DNA of 10,768 nt from JBOGXF01 sp050694275 (GTDB lineage Bacteria; Actinomycetota; CADDZG01; WHSQ01): positions 1 to 10,768 of the forward strand of contig JBOGXF010000192.1 of the NCBI GenBank assembly GCA_050694275.1, read 5' to 3'. Each line of letters starts with the position of its first letter. Position 1 is the first letter of the stretch. The translations under genes and the position numbers were made by a program. A model generated the notes under the pieces. It made no database searches and was not told the DNA's origin. It saw nothing but the letters and a program-made list of their open reading frames with translations. Shown here in pieces: positions 7,371 through 10,768 of the stretch.

Positions 7371-7670
7371 TTACCGGGCAGCTTCGACGCAGCCGACGCC
7401 GTCCGGCCCCACCGTCGCCGCGTGCTCGGTCCCGGGTTCGACATCGAGTCGATCCCCTGGACGAAGCTCGAAGTCACCCTCCCTCGTGTGGAAGATGATG
7501 CTGCCGGTCGCGCAGAACAGAACCTTGTGGTAGTCGTGGCTGTGCCACCCGTAGGTGTCACCCGGCGAGTTCCCCCACCAATGCGGATCGAGCCCGTCAT
7601 CCTTCAGCTTTCGCTCGAGATCCTCCCGCTCGGGGGCGGGGCCCCGATGCCGCGTTTGCCACGCCGTCAT
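7371..7670 (-). CDS. Small single-domain cupin protein
   Basis: This 99-aa protein runs from ATG 7670-7668 to TAA 7373-7371. A longer frame to 7775 exists, but it lies inside the upstream gene. The ATGA overlap with that gene's stop marks the real start. Cupin motif 1 is seen as HSHDYHKVLFCATGSIIF (H43, H45, H48), with the usual Glu ligand not evident. Motif 2 is GDRLDVEPGTEH (72-83, with H83). These His residues could hold one metal ion in a beta-barrel. Length and layout match small orphan cupins whose function is mostly unknown: metal-dependent enzymes, sensors or binding proteins. GAGG about 10 bases upstream may act as Shine-Dalgarno. It ends 71 bases before the formate dehydrogenase gene on the same strand, so it may belong to the same transcript, but no direct functional link is visible. 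Confidence 0.8.
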   Translation of the reverse strand: MTAWQTRHRGPAPEREDLERKLKDDGLDPHWWGNSPGDTYGWHSHDYHKVLFCATGSIIFHTREGDFELRPGDRLDVEPGTEHAATVGPDGVGCVEAAR

Positions 7671-7942
7671 TTGATGGTGTCCTCGAACTCGGGGAAATAG
7701 CGTCCGATGACCGAGATATCGAATCGCGACAGGATCGATTCCTTCGGCTCCCGCTCGAGTAGAAACTCGAAACACCGGCGAACGAAATCGCCCGCCGGTT
7801 CGTCGTCGCGCGCGAGCCGTTCGTAGTCTGGGCGCGAGAGCGTCACCTCGTGGGTCGAGCTACTCAACTCCTCCGAAACGGTCACGCGGAAGGAGAAACG
7901 ATCCTCCGATTCGGCCAGTGAATCGACCACAATATCGGCCAT
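7667..7942 (-). CDS. 91-aa acidic protein of unknown function, first gene of the formate dehydrogenase strand
   Basis: I do not recognise a named family. The chosen start is ATG 7942-7940, with GGGAAG just upstream. The longer frame to 8053 would run across the divergent promoter and into the opposite gene. The protein begins MADIVVDSLAESEDRFSFRV, looks like an N-terminal beta-rich half (FSFRVTVSEE...HEVTLS) and then becomes helical and acidic. It ends in a conserved-looking motif, SRFDISVIGRYFPEFED (about residues 72-88). It has no signal peptide, membrane segment or cysteines. The ATGA overlap with the cupin gene indicates a two-gene unit that is translated together, so the two products probably act in one process. 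Confidence 0.7.
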   Translation of the reverse strand: MADIVVDSLAESEDRFSFRVTVSEELSSSTHEVTLSRPDYERLARDDEPAGDFVRRCFEFLLEREPKESILSRFDISVIGRYFPEFEDTIK

Positions 7943-7982
7943 AACTTCCCTATTTAAACGGTTTTCGGCTAACGTCCCGTTC
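7943..7982. promoter_or_regulatory. Candidate divergent promoter region (formate dehydrogenase side and ACT-deformylase side)
   Basis: This 40-base spacer separates two divergent start codons and is clearly more AT-rich than its surroundings (TATTTAAACGG). On the plus strand TAACGT (7970-7975) fits the actinobacterial -10 pattern TAnnnT and lies 7 bases before the ATG at 7983, which would give a leaderless mRNA, consistent with no Shine-Dalgarno there. On the minus strand TTAAAT (7957-7952) lies 9 bases before the ATG at 7942. No clear -35 boxes are seen. These are pattern-based guesses. Confidence 0.35.
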
Positions 7983-8516
7983 ATGGGCGACGAGACCCTC
8001 CTCGCGGTAACCGCCATCGGTAACGACCGACCCGGCATCGTCGCGGCTGTCACCCGGACGCTCTACGAACTCGGATGCAATCTCGAGGACGCGACGTCGA
8101 CGATCCTGCGGGGCCACTTCGCCATGATGCTCGTCGTCTCGGCCCCACCGGGGCTCGCGCCGGAAGAGGTCGAGAGGCGTCTCCGCACGATCGCGCGCGA
8201 TATGCACCTCGTGATCACCGCGCGGCCCGTGGAGGTTGCCGACCTCGAGGTCAAGCCCCCCACCCATGTCCTGTCCGTGTACGGATCCGACAAGCCGGGC
8301 ATCGTCTTCGAGATCACACAGTTCCTTGCAAGCGAAGGCGCGAACATCACCGACCTGACGTCCCGCATCATCGGCTCGGAGGAGCACCCGATCTATGCGC
8401 TCATGCTCGAAGTTGCGCTGCCGGAGGACCCATCGTTCGAGGAATCTCTGCGCGCGCTGAGCGAACGCATAGGGGTCGACGTGTCCATACATCCGATCGA
8501 GCCGGACATCCTCTGA
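7983..8516 (+). CDS. Tandem ACT-domain regulatory protein, GcvR-like
   Basis: This 177-aa protein is made of two ACT domains, at about residues 6-80 and 95-170. Each opens with the ligand-site signature of the fold: AIGNDRPGIVAAVTRTL (11-27) and VYGSDKPGIVFEITQFL (99-115), with the Gly expected between the first strand and helix (G18, G106). The layout and length match GcvR-type proteins, which in E. coli bind glycine and antagonise the activator GcvA. No DNA-binding domain is present, so any regulation would act through a partner protein. No glycine cleavage or serine genes are nearby, so the specific E. coli role should not be transferred. The deformylase gene starts 4 bases after its stop, indicating one transcript. 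Confidence 0.8.
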   Translation: MGDETLLAVTAIGNDRPGIVAAVTRTLYELGCNLEDATSTILRGHFAMMLVVSAPPGLAPEEVERRLRTIARDMHLVITARPVEVADLEVKPPTHVLSVYGSDKPGIVFEITQFLASEGANITDLTSRIIGSEEHPIYALMLEVALPEDPSFEESLRALSERIGVDVSIHPIEPDIL

Positions 8517-8520
8517 ATCC

Positions 8521-9018
8521 GTGGCAGTCCATGCCGTTTACAGGCTCCCCGAGCCCGTCCTCAAGTTACAGGCCGAGGAGATGGGGGAGGACCGCGACGA
8601 AGCACTGATCGAAGCTCTCGTCGACACCATGACTGCATCTCCCGCGTGTGTGGGTCTCGCTGCGCCCCAGATAGGGGTATCGCGCCGAGTGATGGTCGTA
8701 GACGTGAGCGGCCATCCGAAGGCAACCACATGTCACGGACTCGTCGTCATGATCGATCCTGTGATCGTGGAGATGTCGGGCCGGGATGTGGGCCGCGAGG
8801 GTTGCATGAGCGTCCCCGACCTGACCGCTAACGTAGCTCGTGCGACGAGAGTCGTCGTTTCAGGCCGCACCCCCGACGGTGATGAAAGGATCATCGCGAC
8901 CGAAGGTTTCGAAGCGCGCGCGATTCAGCACGAAATCGATCATCTCGATGGGCTTCTGATCCTCGATCGGGTGGCGTCGCTCACGAGCGATGTCTTCCGC
9001 CGCAAGACTTATCGGTAA
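8521..9018 (+). CDS. def: Peptide deformylase
   Basis: This 165-aa enzyme removes the formyl group from the N-terminal formylmethionine of nascent proteins, releasing formate. The three family motifs are intact: GLAAPQ (45-50), EGCMS (93-97) with metal ligand C95, and QHEIDH (136-141) with ligands H137 and H141 and catalytic E138. The start is a GTG at 8521, 4 bases after the preceding stop and without its own Shine-Dalgarno, so it is probably translated by coupling with the ACT gene. Length is normal for a compact bacterial deformylase. The usual partner, methionyl-tRNA formyltransferase (fmt), is not in the window. The product formate is the substrate of the dehydrogenase encoded nearby, but that neighbourhood may be coincidental. 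Confidence 0.96.
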   Translation: MAVHAVYRLPEPVLKLQAEEMGEDRDEALIEALVDTMTASPACVGLAAPQIGVSRRVMVVDVSGHPKATTCHGLVVMIDPVIVEMSGRDVGREGCMSVPDLTANVARATRVVVSGRTPDGDERIIATEGFEARAIQHEIDHLDGLLILDRVASLTSDVFRRKTYR

Positions 9019-9028
9019 CTAATGAAGG

Positions 9029-10711
9029 TCAGGCCTCGGAGCGGCTGGCGGGCACGGCGCGGCGTGGACGCCGGCGCGACCGCGTTACCCGATCGCGGCC
9101 GGCCCGCTTTGATTCGTAAAGGGCCTCGTCGGCGGCGCGTATCAATTCGGTTACGTCGCCCGCGTGCGAGGGGAAGCTGGCCACGCCTGCGCTTGCCGTG
9201 ATCGGTTCGGCGAGCTCGCCCCCGGCCTCGGAGATGCCACCTCGAAGGCGCTCGGCGACCGCGATCGCTTCCTTGGAAGAGCATCCCGGAAGGATGACCG
9301 CGAACTCCTCGCCACCGTAGCGGGCGACGACGTCGAAATCACGACTGCGCTGATCAAGAGCTCGCGCGACGCCCTTAAGCACTTCATCGCCGACCTGATG
9401 GCCGTGAGTGTCGTTCAGCTTCTTAAAGTGATCCACGTCTAGCATCACGAGGGTGAGTGGCTCACCGCTGCGTTCCGCGCGCGAAAACTCGCGAGCAAGC
9501 ACGTGCTCGAACATGCGCCGGTTGGCGATGCCGGTGAGCGCATCGGTCTCGGCCATCCTCTGGACCTGCTGAAGGAGCCACGAGTTGCGCAGGGCGAGCG
9601 CGGCATGCGCGGCGAACTGATTGACCATCGACACGACGCGCCGCTCGATGCGGCCACGCTCGACGGCTTGCTCGATGACCAGGGCGCCCAACGGACGCCC
9701 TTCGGTGAAGAGAGGAACGATCACGAGGTTCTTGGCGAAGGGAAGCAACGACGCAAGGCGGCGGTCGACGTCTCCGTCGAGCTGCTTGGCGAGTATCGGG
9801 CCGTGGCGCTCCCATGCGCGCCTGACGATCGGGTCGACTCCCGCGGCCGGGATGACGGGCTCGCCGGGCCCCCGGTAGGCGAGCAGAGATGGTTCGCCAC
9901 TCAGTCCTCCGAGGACAACGCCACGTTTGAAACCGAACACCTCGTCGAGTTTCTCGAGCAGCACGTCGGCGATCTCGGGCGGTTCGGCCGCGTCCTCGAG
10001 ACGAGCGGCCATGGCGGCGAGTCCTTCGAGATCCCCCTTGCGCCGCCTCAGCTCTCGCTCGTTCAGCGATGAGAAGGCCGCAGTGCCGACGGCGACGACC
10101 CAGAGCGCGGCGATGTTGAACAACGACACCTTGTTGAAGCTCGACCCCGTTCCCGGAAGCGCATCCGCAGCGGCTTCGCGGACGTCGAGGATGCCGGAAG
10201 CCTGAGCGTAGAAGACGACGAAGAACAAGATCGAGTGCCACAGCGCGATCTTGAGCCCGGTGCGGTAAGACGCGATGAGGGTTACGGCGACGAGGTGAAC
10301 GTAGAAGAGGAATCTAAGAGGACTGAGGGTTCCGCCGGTCGAGTAAGCCACCCAGGCGAGGTAGATGCCGTCGACCAGGAGCATGGCGCTCACCAGCGCG
10401 AGGCCGCGCCGTGTGACAAACCTGCGTACGCCTTCCGTCAGTGCAGACAGGGCGAGATACCCCGCGGTGATGAGAGTCAGGTCGGCGAGCGAGGCGCGCA
10501 CGACACTCGGAGTGAGGACGGCGGCGCCCAGGACGATGATCGCGAAGGCTACCCGCAGGGCTTGCAAGTATCCCGTGCGCTCCGCCAGCGAAACCAGTTC
10601 GCTCGGCGCAGTGTGCGGTGGGGCGGATACCTGTTCGGGGCGGCTCTCGGTCACTTCGGGTACCGATGTTAGGCGAGTCGGACTCGCGACTGCCGGATTG
10701 CGTGCGCTCAC
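9029..10711 (-). CDS. Membrane-bound GAF-GGDEF diguanylate cyclase
   Basis: This 560-aa protein makes the second messenger cyclic di-GMP from two GTP. The order is a Pro/Ser-rich cytoplasmic N-terminus (1-45), about six transmembrane segments (51-70, 77-92, 104-123, 132-150, 155-172, 196-215), a short charged linker, a GAF-like sensory domain (about 240-380), and a GGDEF domain (about 385-545). In the GGDEF domain, DALTGIANRR (390-399), DVDHFKKLND (425-434) and the active-site loop GGEEF (466-470) are all intact. R457-x-x-D460 lies five residues upstream of the active site and forms the product-inhibition I-site. No EAL domain is present. The start is GTG 10711-10709, which overlaps the TGA of the upstream gene (GTGA). 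The basic tail (SRRRPRRAVPASRSEA) is unremarkable. The gene is convergent with deformylase, with only 10 bases between the stops. The signal sensed is unknown. Confidence 0.93.
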   Translation of the reverse strand: MSARNPAVASPTRLTSVPEVTESRPEQVSAPPHTAPSELVSLAERTGYLQALRVAFAIIVLGAAVLTPSVVRASLADLTLITAGYLALSALTEGVRRFVTRRGLALVSAMLLVDGIYLAWVAYSTGGTLSPLRFLFYVHLVAVTLIASYRTGLKIALWHSILFFVVFYAQASGILDVREAAADALPGTGSSFNKVSLFNIAALWVVAVGTAAFSSLNERELRRRKGDLEGLAAMAARLEDAAEPPEIADVLLEKLDEVFGFKRGVVLGGLSGEPSLLAYRGPGEPVIPAAGVDPIVRRAWERHGPILAKQLDGDVDRRLASLLPFAKNLVIVPLFTEGRPLGALVIEQAVERGRIERRVVSMVNQFAAHAALALRNSWLLQQVQRMAETDALTGIANRRMFEHVLAREFSRAERSGEPLTLVMLDVDHFKKLNDTHGHQVGDEVLKGVARALDQRSRDFDVVARYGGEEFAVILPGCSSKEAIAVAERLRGGISEAGGELAEPITASAGVASFPSHAGDVTELIRAADEALYESKRAGRDRVTRSRRRPRRAVPASRSEA

Positions 10712-10768
10712 TCGAACCGCAGGAGCTGCTCGTCGATCTCGATGGGAGCTGCGGCGAGCTTGGGATCC
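10708..10768 (-). CDS. C-terminal end of an unidentified gene cut by the right edge
   Basis: The last 19 codons of a minus-strand frame read DPKLAAAPIEIDEQLLRFE and end in TGA at 10710-10708, overlapping the diguanylate cyclase start by 4 bases. The frame is inferred from this overlap and from its natural-looking codon pattern. Too little is visible to assign a family. The overlap suggests a co-translated partner, perhaps a signalling component, but that is a guess. Confidence 0.5.
   Translation of the reverse strand, partial: DPKLAAAPIEIDEQLLRFE

Noticed and set aside
7671..7775. N-terminal extension of the cupin to 7775
   Set aside because: It overlaps the upstream 91-aa gene out of frame. 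The ATGA overlap at 7670 is the more natural start, and the extra residues are not cupin-like.
7950..8492. Minus-strand open frame of 180 codons opposite the ACT gene
   Set aside because: It is a shadow of the tandem ACT gene, with no recognisable motifs, and it crosses the promoter spacer.
1..10768. tRNA or rRNA genes, CRISPR arrays, insertion sequences, phage or integrase genes
   Set aside because: I searched by eye for regular repeats, tRNA-like cloverleaf/CCA ends, transposase motifs and terminal repeats, and saw none. Genes occupy nearly all of the window.

Overview
The window is GC-rich, densely packed bacterial DNA. There is no gene-free stretch longer than about 70 bases, and neighbouring genes often overlap by 1-4 bases. 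The actinobacterial style of the formate dehydrogenase large subunit (no Tat leader), several starts without a clear Shine-Dalgarno sequence and the overall GC bias suggest an actinomycete-like organism (Actinomycetota). The window contains no 16S rRNA or other marker gene to confirm this.

Layout, left to right. (1) On the minus strand, a small membrane-anchored protein (460-888) overlaps by 4 bases an HTTM/DoxX-like multi-pass membrane protein that runs off the left edge (1-463). (2) Divergent from these, 27 bases away, is a mandelate-racemase-type enolase-superfamily enzyme (916-2157, plus). (3) A 51-nt two-tier hairpin (2160-2210) lies between this gene and the convergent formate dehydrogenase operon. 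(4) The minus-strand operon reads, in transcription order: a 91-aa conserved-looking protein (7942-7667), a small cupin (7670-7371), the formate dehydrogenase catalytic subunit (7299-4018), the four-cluster ferredoxin subunit (4018-3227) and an NrfD-type membrane subunit (3230-2223). (5) Divergent from it on the plus strand are a tandem-ACT regulatory protein (7983-8516) and peptide deformylase (8521-9018). (6) Convergent with deformylase is a membrane-GAF-GGDEF diguanylate cyclase (10711-9029, minus), whose GTG start overlaps the stop of a gene truncated by the right edge.

The main result is that the formate dehydrogenase large subunit is a selenoprotein. Its reading frame is interrupted once, by an in-frame TGA at 6720-6718, exactly where the family carries selenocysteine or cysteine (context NQARI-U-HSS). 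A hairpin with the loop GGUCU follows at the distance from the UGA that I recall for the E. coli fdhF SECIS element. A standard gene caller would split this 1093-residue protein into a 193-aa ORF and an 863-aa ORF, or call it a pseudogene. It is one intact gene if the host has SelA, SelB, SelD and selC, none of which is in this window.

Together the three Fdh subunits form a membrane-associated, molybdenum- or tungsten-dependent formate dehydrogenase. Electrons pass from formate at the Mo/Sec centre, through one Fe-S cluster in the large subunit and four in the small subunit, to an NrfD-type quinone-reactive membrane protein. The large subunit has no Tat signal peptide, so the catalytic side probably faces the cytoplasm, unlike E. 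coli FdnGHI. I found no RNA gene, mobile element, CRISPR array or integrase.
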